Shown here one piece after another: positions 9,800 to 18,486 of a stretch of 64,000 nucleotides of DNA; the stretch's first letter is position 1, and the number at the start of each line of letters is the position of its first letter. The stretch comes from Halopseudomonas pelagia. GTDB taxonomy: Bacteria; Pseudomonadota; Gammaproteobacteria; Pseudomonadales; Pseudomonadaceae. The stretch is taken from positions 558,001 through 622,000 of the forward strand of contig NZ_CP033116.1 in NCBI RefSeq assembly GCF_009497895.1. Direction: 5' to 3'. A model generated the notes under the pieces. The model was given only the letters and a program-made list of their open reading frames with translations. It was not told the DNA's origin and did no database searches. The translations under genes and the position numbers were made by a program.

Positions 9800-10891
9800 A
9801 TGTCTTTGACGGTAAATCTGCCTTACACCCGCCTGATTGACGATGAAGGCCAGCCGCTGGGCGAACTGCCAGCCTGGACCGCAGATCACGCGCTTTTGTT
9901 GTCGTTATACAAAAACATGCAACGCGTTCGCAGCTTTGATCAAAAGTGCGTGGCCTTGCAGCGCACTGGCCAACTGGGTACCTATGCCTCGACGCTCGGG
10001 CAGGAGGCGATCGGCTCGGCCGTCGGCCGGGCCATGGCCTCAGAAGACGTACTCATTCCCTATTACCGCGACACAGCCACCCAGTTGCAGCGCGGCGTGG
10101 CCATGCACGAAATTCTGCTCTATTGGGGCGGAGACGAGCGGGGCAGCGCCTGGGAAAACCCGGCGGTGGCGGAGGATTTTCCCATCTGCGTACCGATTGC
10201 CACCCAGGCCTGTCATGCCTGCGGCGTAGCGACCGCCTTTCGGGTGCGCCAGCAGCCACGGGTGGCGGTAACTACCTGCGGCGATGGAGCGACCAGCAAG
10301 GGCGACTTTCTCGAAAGCCTGAACCTGGCGGGCGTTTGGCAACTGCCGGTGGTCTTTGTGGTGAATAACAACCAGTGGGCGATCTCGGTACCGCGCAGCC
10401 TGCAGAGCGCTGCGCCCACCCTGGCGCACAAAGCGCTGGGTGCCGGCGTGCCGGGCGAGCAAGTGGATGGCAACGATGTGCTGGCTGTCTATGACCGGGT
10501 GCTGCATGCGATTGAGCGAGCTCGTGCAGGCAAAGGTGCAAGCCTGATCGAGTGCGTCAGCTATCGCCTGGGTGATCACACCACCGCAGACGATGCCAGC
10601 CGCTATCGCTCTGATGACGAACTGAACGCCGCCTGGAAGCATGAGCCGGTGAGCCGCATGCGGCGCTTTCTGCATGGCCAGCATCTATGGGATGAGGACA
10701 AGGAACAGGCGCTGCAGGCCGAGCTTGGCGAAGCAGTCACTGCCGCGGTCGAGCGCTATCGCGGTACGCCAAAGGCAGAGGCCACCGCCGCCTTTGATCA
10801 TTTGTTTGCCCAGTTACCGTCTGAGTACGATCAGCAACGTGCCGAGCTTGGCAAGCGGGTGGCGTCGCTGAACGGAGGTGACCATGAGTGA
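9800..10891 (+). CDS. pdhA: Pyruvate dehydrogenase-type E1 component, alpha subunit
   Basis: The start at 9800 follows a strong GAGGAGA site (9787-9793). The frame is open further upstream but has no such site. The 363-residue protein carries the thiamine diphosphate motif, beginning GDGATSKGDFLESLN and closing with VVNNNQWAIS, plus the phosphorylation-loop-like YRLGDHTTADDA region. It decarboxylates a 2-oxo acid together with E1beta and hands the acyl group to the lipoyl E2. The substrate may be pyruvate or a branched-chain 2-oxo acid; the sequence alone does not decide. It is the first gene of a tightly overlapping three-gene operon. Confidence 0.85.
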   Translation: MSLTVNLPYTRLIDDEGQPLGELPAWTADHALLLSLYKNMQRVRSFDQKCVALQRTGQLGTYASTLGQEAIGSAVGRAMASEDVLIPYYRDTATQLQRGVAMHEILLYWGGDERGSAWENPAVAEDFPICVPIATQACHACGVATAFRVRQQPRVAVTTCGDGATSKGDFLESLNLAGVWQLPVVFVVNNNQWAISVPRSLQSAAPTLAHKALGAGVPGEQVDGNDVLAVYDRVLHAIERARAGKGASLIECVSYRLGDHTTADDASRYRSDDELNAAWKHEPVSRMRRFLHGQHLWDEDKEQALQAELGEAVTAAVERYRGTPKAEATAAFDHLFAQLPSEYDQQRAELGKRVASLNGGDHE

Positions 10892-11879
10892 GGACAAATC
10901 CCTGTGCATGGTCGAGGCCATCAATCTGGCGCTACACCGGGCGATGCAGGACGACCCGGACGTTGTCGTGCTGGGCGAAGATGTGGCCGGCAATGGGGGC
11001 GTATTCCGTGCGACGGTGGGTTTACACGAGCGCTTTGGCTTCCGCCGGGTGATGGATACGCCACTGGCCGAAACGCTGATTGCCGGTATCAGCGTGGGCA
11101 TGGCGGCACAAGGCCTAAAACCGGTCGCGGAAATCCAGTTCATGGGCTTTATCTACGCTGGCATGGAGCAGTTGATATCGCACGCCAGCCGCCTGCGCAG
11201 CCGTACCCGCAGCCGGCTAAGTTGTCCGATGGTGGTGCGTACGCCGCACGGTGCCGGCATCCACGCGCCGGAACATCATGGCGAAAGTACCGAAGCGCTG
11301 TTCGCGCATATTCCCGGCCTGCGCGTAGTGATTCCGTCCTCGCCCCGGCGGGCCTATGGCCTGCTGCTGGCGGCAATTGCCGATCCGGATCCGGTGATCT
11401 TTCTTGAACCCACGCGTCTGTATCGCTCGGTGCAGCAGCGGGTGCCTGACGACGGTAAGGCTTTGCCGCTGGATAGCTGTTTTACCCTGCGCGAAGGCCA
11501 GGATCTTACATTGATCAGCTGGGGGGCGGCGCTCAAGGAAACGCTGGAAGCCGCGGCACTGCTGGCGGAACAGGGCGTGGATGCCGAAGTGATTGATGTC
11601 GCCTGCCTCAAGCCGCTGGACAGCCAAACGCTGATCGCCTCGGTAAGCAAGACCGGGCACTGCGTGATTGTTCACGAAGCGGCGCGCAGTTATGGCCCGG
11701 GCGCGGAAATCGCCGCATTGCTGCAGGAGCACGCCTGGCAGGCGTTGCGCGCACCCATATTGCGCGTCACCGGGCTCGACTGTGTAATTCCCTACGCGCG
11801 TCAAGAGCTGGCCTATCTGCCCGACGTGCAGAGTATCTGTCAGGCCGCGCGTGCGGTAATGAACGGAGAACAGCTATGA
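10884..11879 (+). CDS. pdhB: Pyruvate dehydrogenase-type E1 component, beta subunit
   Basis: The ATG at 10884 lies 5 nt after GGAGG (10874-10878) and overlaps the E1alpha stop by 8 nt; a GTG two codons earlier is less likely. The 331-residue transketolase-like subunit has the VVLGEDVAGNGGVFRAT opening, the RTPHGAGIHAPEHHGES pyrimidine-domain block, and a C-terminal transketolase domain ending in the GLDCVIPYARQELAYLPD region. It forms the alpha2beta2 E1 heterotetramer with the upstream gene product. Translational coupling is likely on both sides. Confidence 0.87.
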   Translation: MSEDKSLCMVEAINLALHRAMQDDPDVVVLGEDVAGNGGVFRATVGLHERFGFRRVMDTPLAETLIAGISVGMAAQGLKPVAEIQFMGFIYAGMEQLISHASRLRSRTRSRLSCPMVVRTPHGAGIHAPEHHGESTEALFAHIPGLRVVIPSSPRRAYGLLLAAIADPDPVIFLEPTRLYRSVQQRVPDDGKALPLDSCFTLREGQDLTLISWGAALKETLEAAALLAEQGVDAEVIDVACLKPLDSQTLIASVSKTGHCVIVHEAARSYGPGAEIAALLQEHAWQALRAPILRVTGLDCVIPYARQELAYLPDVQSICQAARAVMNGEQL

Positions 11880-13024
11880 AAACTTTCAAACTGCCAGACC
11901 TGGGAGAGGGGCTTCAGGAATCGGAGATTGTCGAGTGGCATGTGCAGGCTGGTGATCAGGTCGAGGTGGATCAGTTGCTGGTCTCGGTGGAAACGGCCAA
12001 GGCGATCGTCGATGTACCCTCGCCCCAGGCGGGCGTGATAGCGCGCTGTTTCGGTAAGCCGGGCGACCAGTTGCACGTGGGCGAGCCGTTGGTGGTTTTC
12101 GAGGGCGAAGCCGAAGACAGCGGTACTGTAGTTGGTAATCTTGGGGTCGGTGATCTTGGGGTCGGCAATCTGGGCAAGGCGGATGCCAGAGCGGGCCTGG
12201 CTGCGGAGGAGTTTCATATCGGCATGTCGCCCTCCACCCGGGATTTTCAGCCTGCCAGAGCCACGCCCTCAATCCGCCGTCTGGCGCAGCAACTGGATGT
12301 GGATTTGGCGCGCCTGCATGGCTCTGGTGACAGCGGGCTGATCAACGAAGAAGATGTGCGCCGGGCCGCAGAGCCGCTTGGGCAGGGGCAGGGCGAAGCG
12401 CTGCGCAGCGTGCGCCGGACCATGGCCAAGAACATGGCGCGCGCGCATGCCGAGGTGGTGCCGGTGATGCTGGTAGAGGATGCCGACCTGCATGCCTGGA
12501 CGGCCCCGGTGCGCGATCCGATGATCCGGCTGACCCGGGCCATCGCCGTCGCCTGCAAGGCGCAACCAGCCTTGAATGCGGGCTTTGATGGAAGGCGGCT
12601 TACGGTACAACTGCATGCGCAGATCGATCTGGGAGTCGCTGTGGATACGCCGGACGGGCTATTTGTGCCGGTGCTGCGGGATATCGCCGAGCGTGACCCT
12701 GACGACTTGAGACGCGGTCTGGCACAGCTGCGCGAGGATGTTGCGAAACGCTCGATTCCGCCCAGGGAGTTGATGGGTGCGACCATTACGCTGTCCAATT
12801 TCGGCACGCTGTTTGGCCGCTATGCCAATCCAATAGTGATGCCGCCGCAGGTGGCCATCATCGGTGCCGGCACCCTGCGTAAGCAGCCGGTGGCATGGGA
12901 AGATCAGGTAGTGATACATCCTTTGCTCCCGTTATCACTGACCTTCGACCATCGTGCAGTGACGGGCGGCGAGGCCTCGCGGTTTCTCAAAGCGCTGGTA
13001 CTGGATTTGCAGTTGCCGGAGTAG
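11876..13024 (+). CDS. pdhC: Dihydrolipoamide acyltransferase (E2)
   Basis: This gene starts inside the E1beta stop (ATGA overlap). The 382-residue protein has one lipoyl domain (1-78, lipoyl Lys42 in VETAKAIVDV), a short linker, a peripheral-subunit-binding domain (about 129-165) and the catalytic acyltransferase domain. The catalytic histidine is in FDHRAVTGGEA, where the usual Asp of DHRxxDG is Thr; I believe other Pseudomonas-type E2 proteins of this class share this. The linker (86-100) is a three-fold VGNLG/VGDLG repeat from a 15-bp tandem repeat. No E3 gene follows, so E3 must come from elsewhere. Confidence 0.87.
   Translation: MKTFKLPDLGEGLQESEIVEWHVQAGDQVEVDQLLVSVETAKAIVDVPSPQAGVIARCFGKPGDQLHVGEPLVVFEGEAEDSGTVVGNLGVGDLGVGNLGKADARAGLAAEEFHIGMSPSTRDFQPARATPSIRRLAQQLDVDLARLHGSGDSGLINEEDVRRAAEPLGQGQGEALRSVRRTMAKNMARAHAEVVPVMLVEDADLHAWTAPVRDPMIRLTRAIAVACKAQPALNAGFDGRRLTVQLHAQIDLGVAVDTPDGLFVPVLRDIAERDPDDLRRGLAQLREDVAKRSIPPRELMGATITLSNFGTLFGRYANPIVMPPQVAIIGAGTLRKQPVAWEDQVVIHPLLPLSLTFDHRAVTGGEASRFLKALVLDLQLPE
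12132..12176 (+). repeat. 15-bp tandem repeat within the E2 linker
   Basis: Three imperfect units of the pattern GGTNATCTTGGGGTC encode the G-N/D-L-G-V linker between the lipoyl and binding domains. Such units can expand or contract by slippage without shifting the frame. Confidence 0.7.
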
Positions 13025-13091
13025 GCTACTTGTTCTGTAACAAGCGCGGCCTCTCAGCGGTCGGAACTGGGGTTATGCTGGTAACTCACTC

Positions 13092-13787
13092 ATGCCTGTG
13101 GAGATCATCTTGCCCAATTCCTTTACGCCGCTGAATATGGATCGCCGGCTGGCGGTACTGGTCCGCCCCGGCGATCAACGTTGGCTGGATGCGCCGCAGG
13201 CGCCGGTCAGACGCTGGCCTCTGGAACGGGAAGCGCCGGAGAGCGGCGAAGTCACCAGCCTGGTCGAGTATCTGCCTGGAGCGCGCTTTCCCGAGCACCG
13301 TCACCCCAATGGCGAAGAAATACTGGTGCTGAGCGGCGTGTTCAGCGACGAGGGCGGAGATTATCCTGCGGGCAGTTACCTGCGCAGCCCTGCCGGCTCC
13401 CGGCACAGTCCGTTTTCGCAGCCCGGCTGCCAGATCTTCGTCAAGCTCAACCAGTTTGCCCAGGGAGACATGACTACGCTGCGGCTCGAGCCACAGCAGT
13501 TCTCCTGGCAGACACTGGACCAAGGCATGGAGCAGGCCCAATTGCATACCTTTGCTAACGAATGCAGCAACCTTCAACGTTACGCCCAGGCGATGCCGGT
13601 GCCGTTGCCAGGTCAGACCCGGGGCGAAATTCTGGTGTTGGAGGGCAGCATTGCGCTGAATGGTGAGCCCTTGCCAGCGGGCAGCTGGCTACGCGTTCCC
13701 AGTTTTGATGCATTGCGTTTGACTGCGGCGGAGAGCACGCTGATATTTGTGAAAACCCAGCGGGCAGTGGATTACCAGCTGTCGTAG
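13092..13787 (+). CDS. Double-cupin protein, ChrR-like
   Basis: The 231-residue protein contains two cupin modules. The first has the metal-binding pattern FPEHRHPNGEEILVLSG (His-x-His plus Glu) and a following His in SPAGSRHSPF. The second, about residues 150-225, keeps the fold (GEILVLEGSIALNGE) but lacks the histidines. ChrR-type cupins serve as zinc-dependent anti-sigma factors or as stand-alone sensors; no sigma factor gene is adjacent, so a regulatory role is not supported. The 3' end overlaps the convergent lipoprotein gene by 16 bp. Confidence 0.7.
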   Translation: MPVEIILPNSFTPLNMDRRLAVLVRPGDQRWLDAPQAPVRRWPLEREAPESGEVTSLVEYLPGARFPEHRHPNGEEILVLSGVFSDEGGDYPAGSYLRSPAGSRHSPFSQPGCQIFVKLNQFAQGDMTTLRLEPQQFSWQTLDQGMEQAQLHTFANECSNLQRYAQAMPVPLPGQTRGEILVLEGSIALNGEPLPAGSWLRVPSFDALRLTAAESTLIFVKTQRAVDYQLS

Positions 13788-14437
13788 GGAATGCCGTGGG
13801 CTTTGATATAGGCTTTAGACTCTTCGGAGAGAGGCAAGGCATAGCGGCCCTCCGACCGACCCTGATCCGGGCCTTCCGGGTGAATTTTGCCTACAAAGCG
13901 TCCAATCTCGATGGGCTCAAGACAACCGCCGATTAACCAGGCTTTGGCGATACCGCCTGGGGCGAGGCCAAGAGTGACATTCTTCCGGTAACTCGTAACA
14001 TTCTTGCCGTCAAATCGACAATAGGCCTCGTCAGGTTTGAGCATTTCCTCCCGCGCCCACTCGGGAATATTGATCCGAACATGGTAGGTCTGCGGCTCCA
14101 CTAGGGATTGCCACCGTACAAAGATTATTTCGGGAAGGTCTATGTTTGTCATGGGCTTGAGCGCCCCGGAGCCCACACGCTCAGGCCAGCCAGTGGGATT
14201 GCCCCGATTATCCGGGGGGGTTTGAATTGAGGCCAACCCGCCGTGAACCCGGTAATAGGCAAGACCTCGCTGGTCCAAGACGTCGACACTTTCCACCCAG
14301 ACCTCCATATAGTTCGGCGCCATCATTCCGATACTCCAGCGGTCGTAGGGTAGCTTGGGCGGCGGCGGATTAAGCGGGTCGCGAGCGCAGGCACTCAGAC
14401 TGATGATCAAGCCGAGCAGCAGACAAAGCGATTTCAT
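13772..14437 (-). CDS. DUF2931-like lipoprotein, candidate immunity protein for the T6SS lipase
   Basis: The 221-residue product has a lipoprotein signal peptide with lipobox LSAC at about residue 17. The mature part has no catalytic motif that I recognise but resembles the DUF2931 family (NYMEVWVESVDV, FVRWQSLVEPQTYHV, PEWAREEML). Its start overlaps the stop of the upstream PAAR-lipase by 4 nt. Immunity proteins against periplasm-acting Tle1 lipases are typically periplasmic lipoproteins encoded next to the effector, so this is the natural candidate. The immunity role is inferred from position and localisation only. Confidence 0.7.
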   Translation of the reverse strand: MKSLCLLLGLIISLSACARDPLNPPPPKLPYDRWSIGMMAPNYMEVWVESVDVLDQRGLAYYRVHGGLASIQTPPDNRGNPTGWPERVGSGALKPMTNIDLPEIIFVRWQSLVEPQTYHVRINIPEWAREEMLKPDEAYCRFDGKNVTSYRKNVTLGLAPGGIAKAWLIGGCLEPIEIGRFVGKIHPEGPDQGRSEGRYALPLSEESKAYIKAHGIPYDSW

Positions 14438-16323
14438 TGGGGATAACCTTTTTGCGGTTGATCTGGATAAATAGCCCTACCGCCTGCCCTGGGGCGATTA
14501 AGTAGGAGGCCTCTTGACGTAGTCCAGTTGGCCGAGCGATGTATGTAATAGCCTTGAAGAAAGCGAGATTCATCGGGGGAGAGCGGAGCGCTTATGCCGC
14601 GGAGTGCCTGAGAAATAATGGTTTGGGCGATAGCTTGCAGCTCGCTAGGGAGTTTAAATTTTTCGGTATCGGGTATGCTTCTGAACGGTACCGAAAATTT
14701 CACCGACCATCCGTGCATTACCCGCAGCGCCACTCTCGACAATTCCCCTCTGACCTTTCGATCCAGCCCCAGAGTTAATACGGTATCGGTAGCGTCCAGA
14801 TTGCGCTGATTCGGAGCGACTCGGCTGATTTGCTCTCGTTTAAACTCACCGGACCCGGGCAGACCCAGCCCCATCAGTTGCATTTGCACGGTATTGCGCT
14901 CGTCCCACTGCCGAGTAGCGCGAATGGCATTTGCGCTGCTATTGTCTCCACCGCGTTGGAAAGGAATGACCCTGGGACGATCAACCAGCAGCCGCTCATG
15001 CATCATTGCTGGGTACCCACCCCCGATATCCGAATGCACACCCGGCAGGGCAATTTCCTCATGGGCGGGGCCAACCTGATTGAGGCTGAACAGATAGCGT
15101 TCCTCATGCTGGGCGGTCAGTTGCACTACCTTGCGCGCACAATCTGGCGGCAAATACAGATTGATACCTGGGTTTCGCGCATTTCCGGGATTCAGGTCGC
15201 CACTCAGTGGATCGACCATTGCAGCGACTGTATCAAATAGGCCAATAAAGTTGATGCAAACATGTTTAGCCCATTCAAAACCGGCTTTGTATGCGGGCGA
15301 ATTCTGATTAAGTGTATTGGATAGCATCCCCCCGTCAGGTTTCAGCAGCTCATTGGCAAAATGCCGTGCCGCAGCGGCACCTCGACTAAAGCCAAAGATA
15401 TCGAACTCAACGCGCTCGATAACAAGATGGGGGTTATTGGTAAGCAGTAGGCGTAGTTGTCCAATAATAATGTTAGGGCTTTGTGCCACACCCGCAATAA
15501 CACCAGTGTCTCCCTGCCCGGTCGCAAGACCTCGAGGTGAGTCAGATCCGCCACTGCGAGTACCCGCACCGCCGATGTACGCCTTCAAATACGCCTGCTT
15601 GGCTGTGCTCTCCAACTGCTGATCTGCTTGATCTTCATAAAGATCAAACAACAACGCTACATTCGTCATGGCATTGCCATAACTACTCCCCGGTATCTGA
15701 TCAAATAGCCCGTCACCATTGGTGTCGCGGTATTGCCGAGATTCACATAGCTGGGTAATGGCTTGCAGGGTCTCGGGGTCGAAGTCGTGCAGATCCTGAC
15801 GCCGGCATTGTTCAGTCAGGGCGGCGTTGGCCAGGTTGTTGCCGGTGCCGTCGAAGAACATCCCCAGGCGTAGAGTGATGCGCTGTTCCAGCGGAAGCTC
15901 GGTTTCTTCTTCCTCCTCTTCGTACTCAAGTGTCTCTGCAAACTGTTCTGATTGAGGTCCCTGTCGCAGCTCATGGGCGGTCGGAGCCAAAGCCTGGGCG
16001 GCGTTTGCATCTTCTGCACTCAGCGCACTTCCGGTGCCAAAACTCACCGAGCCACCAATAAAGATATTGCCCGATCCGCCGATTACCACGTCGCCATGGG
16101 CACCGGTACTGCCGGTCACCACCGCAGGGCGGCCGTTGATCAGTACGTTGGGTATCACCTGGCCGGTAATGGTGCTGCCACACGCAGTTTTATCGCCGAG
16201 GCGCGCGGCGGGCATGCCGTTGAACGATACATCCGGTGAGCCACTGACAATGGTGCTGCTGCCGTGGCCTTTCTTGGGGCATTGGGTGGCGTCGCCCTGA
16301 CGCGCTGCGGGTTTTCCTGACAT
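14434..16323 (-). CDS. PAAR-DUF2235 fusion, Tle1-type T6SS phospholipase effector
   Basis: The 629-residue protein joins an N-terminal PAAR spike domain (about 1-95, with repeated GxPAARxGD elements) to an alpha/beta-hydrolase DUF2235 domain that opens at MFFDGTGNN (155-163). An acidic linker with a Glu run lies at 133-140. The catalytic triad of Tle1 lipases is complete: Ser313 in GFSRG, Asp364 in GLFDTVA and His430 in GVHSDIGGGY. PAAR tips the VgrG spike, so the lipase would be delivered into neighbouring cells' periplasm. No vgrG or T6SS structural gene lies in the window, making this an orphan effector locus. Confidence 0.88.
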   Translation of the reverse strand: MSGKPAARQGDATQCPKKGHGSSTIVSGSPDVSFNGMPAARLGDKTACGSTITGQVIPNVLINGRPAVVTGSTGAHGDVVIGGSGNIFIGGSVSFGTGSALSAEDANAAQALAPTAHELRQGPQSEQFAETLEYEEEEEETELPLEQRITLRLGMFFDGTGNNLANAALTEQCRRQDLHDFDPETLQAITQLCESRQYRDTNGDGLFDQIPGSSYGNAMTNVALLFDLYEDQADQQLESTAKQAYLKAYIGGAGTRSGGSDSPRGLATGQGDTGVIAGVAQSPNIIIGQLRLLLTNNPHLVIERVEFDIFGFSRGAAAARHFANELLKPDGGMLSNTLNQNSPAYKAGFEWAKHVCINFIGLFDTVAAMVDPLSGDLNPGNARNPGINLYLPPDCARKVVQLTAQHEERYLFSLNQVGPAHEEIALPGVHSDIGGGYPAMMHERLLVDRPRVIPFQRGGDNSSANAIRATRQWDERNTVQMQLMGLGLPGSGEFKREQISRVAPNQRNLDATDTVLTLGLDRKVRGELSRVALRVMHGWSVKFSVPFRSIPDTEKFKLPSELQAIAQTIISQALRGISAPLSPDESRFLQGYYIHRSANWTTSRGLLLNRPRAGGRAIYPDQPQKGYPQ

Positions 16324-16385
16324 GGCCTTGTTCCCTGGCGGTGGATAATCCGTTACCTATGCCAGGGATGCTAGTGCCAGGAAAG

Positions 16386-16472
16386 GCCCGCTACAAGGCG
16401 GGCAGCCCCGGAATGTGAACCGGTAGGCATGCGGGCTAACTGGTCTTTTATCGGACCCGCTAAAGCAGCGGG
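16386..16472. terminator. Two GC-rich hairpins between uppP and the PAAR gene
   Basis: GCCCGC-tacaag-GCGGGC (16386-16403) and CCCGCT-aaagc-AGCGGG (16456-16472) lie just downstream of the uppP stop on the minus strand. Neither is followed by a long T run, so termination is plausible but not certain. Confidence 0.45.
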
Positions 16473-16477
16473 ACGGT

Positions 16478-17287
16478 TCAGAGGAACATCCAGAGCAGCA
16501 CGACCCCCAGAATGATGCGGTAGATCACAAACGGCTGCATACCGATGCGATTGATAAACGCCAGGAAGAAGTGAATACACAGAAAGGCGCTGATACCGGA
16601 GGCGACTACGCCGCCGATCATGAAGGCCCAATCTACTGGCACGCCGGCGGTTACGAGATCGAATGACTTCAGTGCGCAGGCGATCACGATCACCGGAATC
16701 GACAACAGAAAGGAGAAGCGCGCAGATGCCTCGCGGCTGAGACCGAGCATCAGGCCAGCGGTCATGGTAATGCCCGAGCGGGAAGTACCGGGGAACAGCG
16801 CCACGGCCTGGGCCAGACCGATAAACAATACGTCCTTCCAGTTCATCTCTTCGACTTCACGCTCACCCTTGTGGCGCCAGTCGGCCCAACTCAGCAGCAG
16901 ACCGAACACGATCAAACCGATCGCCAGATAGATAGGCGAACGCAGTACGGTTTCGATACTGTCTTTGAGCAGCAGCCCGGCAATGCCGACAGGGATAGTG
17001 CCCAGAATAACCGCCCAGGCCAGGCGTGCGTCGCTGTCCATCTCCCGATGGGTCACCGAGCGCGTCCAACTGCGGGTCATCTTGATCAGATCGCGGCGGA
17101 AATAGATCACTACTGCCGAAAGACTGCCCAGATGCAGCGCCACGTCAAAGGCCAGGCCCTGGTCCTCCCAGCTGGTCAGTGCGGGTACCAGAATCAGGTG
17201 GGCAGAACTGGAAACGGGGAGGAACTCGGTGAGGCCTTGCACCATGGCCAGAACAATGACTTGCAGCCAATCCATTTGGGTGTCCAT
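16478..17287 (-). CDS. uppP: Undecaprenyl-diphosphatase (UppP/BacA)
   Basis: I take MDTQMDWLQ as the N-terminus (ATG at 17287; the ATG at 17275 is possible), because an upstream extension to 17455 is Arg-rich and unlike the family. The 269-residue protein has about eight membrane helices and both active-site signatures, LTEFLPVSSSAHL and PGTSRSGITM. It dephosphorylates undecaprenyl diphosphate to recycle the lipid carrier for peptidoglycan and other envelope polymers, and overexpression can confer bacitracin resistance. It is a single gene, convergent with nothing and followed by hairpins. Confidence 0.93.
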   Translation of the reverse strand: MDTQMDWLQVIVLAMVQGLTEFLPVSSSAHLILVPALTSWEDQGLAFDVALHLGSLSAVVIYFRRDLIKMTRSWTRSVTHREMDSDARLAWAVILGTIPVGIAGLLLKDSIETVLRSPIYLAIGLIVFGLLLSWADWRHKGEREVEEMNWKDVLFIGLAQAVALFPGTSRSGITMTAGLMLGLSREASARFSFLLSIPVIVIACALKSFDLVTAGVPVDWAFMIGGVVASGISAFLCIHFFLAFINRIGMQPFVIYRIILGVVLLWMFL

Positions 17288-17466
17288 CGGTAGTGAATAG
17301 AAGGGGTGGCAATTAAACCATGCCGGCCATATTCGCGGCGACAGCTGCACGCGGCTTTTTCGCGAGCGGTTGTTATGTTCATGCAACACCGGGGGTGATA
17401 AGCGTGACCGACGCCTTTGAGCGTGGCATCTTGAGCGCTGATGCCGCGAACGCAAAGGAGACGCTC

Positions 17467-18486
17467 ATGCGCTGGAAAAACCGCCCGGAAGGGTCCAACT
17501 GGGGTGACTTTGGTCCGGATGACGAATTGGGCAGGCTCAACCTGCTCACCCCGGACAAAGTGCTGCAGGGCGTAGCCGAGGTACATGAAGGCCGCTCATT
17601 CTGCCTCAGCCTGCCGCTGGATTACCCCGGCGGCAATGCGCTGAATCGCCTGCGTCATCCGCCACGGCGCTTTACCTCCGGGCGCGGCGACAAGCTTAAC
17701 TATAATTTCGCCCTGAACCGCATCAATCCGACCTTCACCGATGTGGTCAGTGACGACGCGGTGTTGCTGTTTACCCAGTATTCCACCCAGTGGGACGCGC
17801 TCTCGCATGTCGGCGCGCTGTTCGACGCGGACGGTGACGGCGAAGCCGAGCCGCTGTACTACAACGGCTGGCGCGCCGGTGACGATATTCAGGGCCCAAG
17901 TGGTCACGAGGATGCGCTGGAAGGCGTCTGCGCCAACCGTTTGGGGATCGAGAAAATGGCCGAGACCGCGGTGAGCGGCCGTGCGGTGATGATCGATCTG
18001 GAAAAGCACTGCGGCCATGAGCGTGTCCTGGTCGATTACGCTCGATTGCAACAGATCATCAAGCTGGACGGGGTAGTGATTGAGCCGGGTGACATGGTCT
18101 GCTTGTATACCGGCTTTGCCGATGTGGTGCTGGGCATGCACAAGAATCCGGATGCGCACACGCTGGAAAACAGCTGTGCGGTGCTGGATGGTCGCGATCC
18201 TTTGCTATTGCAATGGATCACCGACAGCGGCCTGAGCGTGTTGATCGCCGACAACTACGCGGTCGAGGCCTATCCCGCGCGCGAGGGACAGGGCTGCTGC
18301 GCCGCGCTGCCGCTGCATGAGCATTGCCTGTTCAAGCTCGGTATTCACTTGGGCGAACTCTGGTACCTCAGCGAGCTGGCCAGCTACCTGCGCGCTAACG
18401 GGCGCTCGCGGTTCATGCTGACCGCGCCGCCGTTGCGTTTGCCCGGCGCCGTAGGCTCGCCGCTGACACCGGTGGCGCTGGTCTGA
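17467..18486 (+). CDS. Cyclase-family (PF04199, kynurenine formamidase-like) metal-dependent hydrolase
   Basis: The ATG at 17467 lies 6 nt after AAAGGAG (17454-17460), so the longer open frame from 17320 is not needed. The 339-residue protein has the family metal-site region TQWDALSHVG, where the first histidine of the classical HxGTHxDxxxH is replaced by Gln. That is common in this longer subgroup. Other family blocks are VIEPGDMVCLYTGFAD and a C-terminal LPLHEHCLFKLGIHLGELW. Substrate is not predictable: relatives hydrolyse N-formylkynurenine, isatin or other cyclic amides and esters. The stop codon abuts the convergent MCP gene with no gap. Confidence 0.7.
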   Translation: MRWKNRPEGSNWGDFGPDDELGRLNLLTPDKVLQGVAEVHEGRSFCLSLPLDYPGGNALNRLRHPPRRFTSGRGDKLNYNFALNRINPTFTDVVSDDAVLLFTQYSTQWDALSHVGALFDADGDGEAEPLYYNGWRAGDDIQGPSGHEDALEGVCANRLGIEKMAETAVSGRAVMIDLEKHCGHERVLVDYARLQQIIKLDGVVIEPGDMVCLYTGFADVVLGMHKNPDAHTLENSCAVLDGRDPLLLQWITDSGLSVLIADNYAVEAYPAREGQGCCAALPLHEHCLFKLGIHLGELWYLSELASYLRANGRSRFMLTAPPLRLPGAVGSPLTPVALV

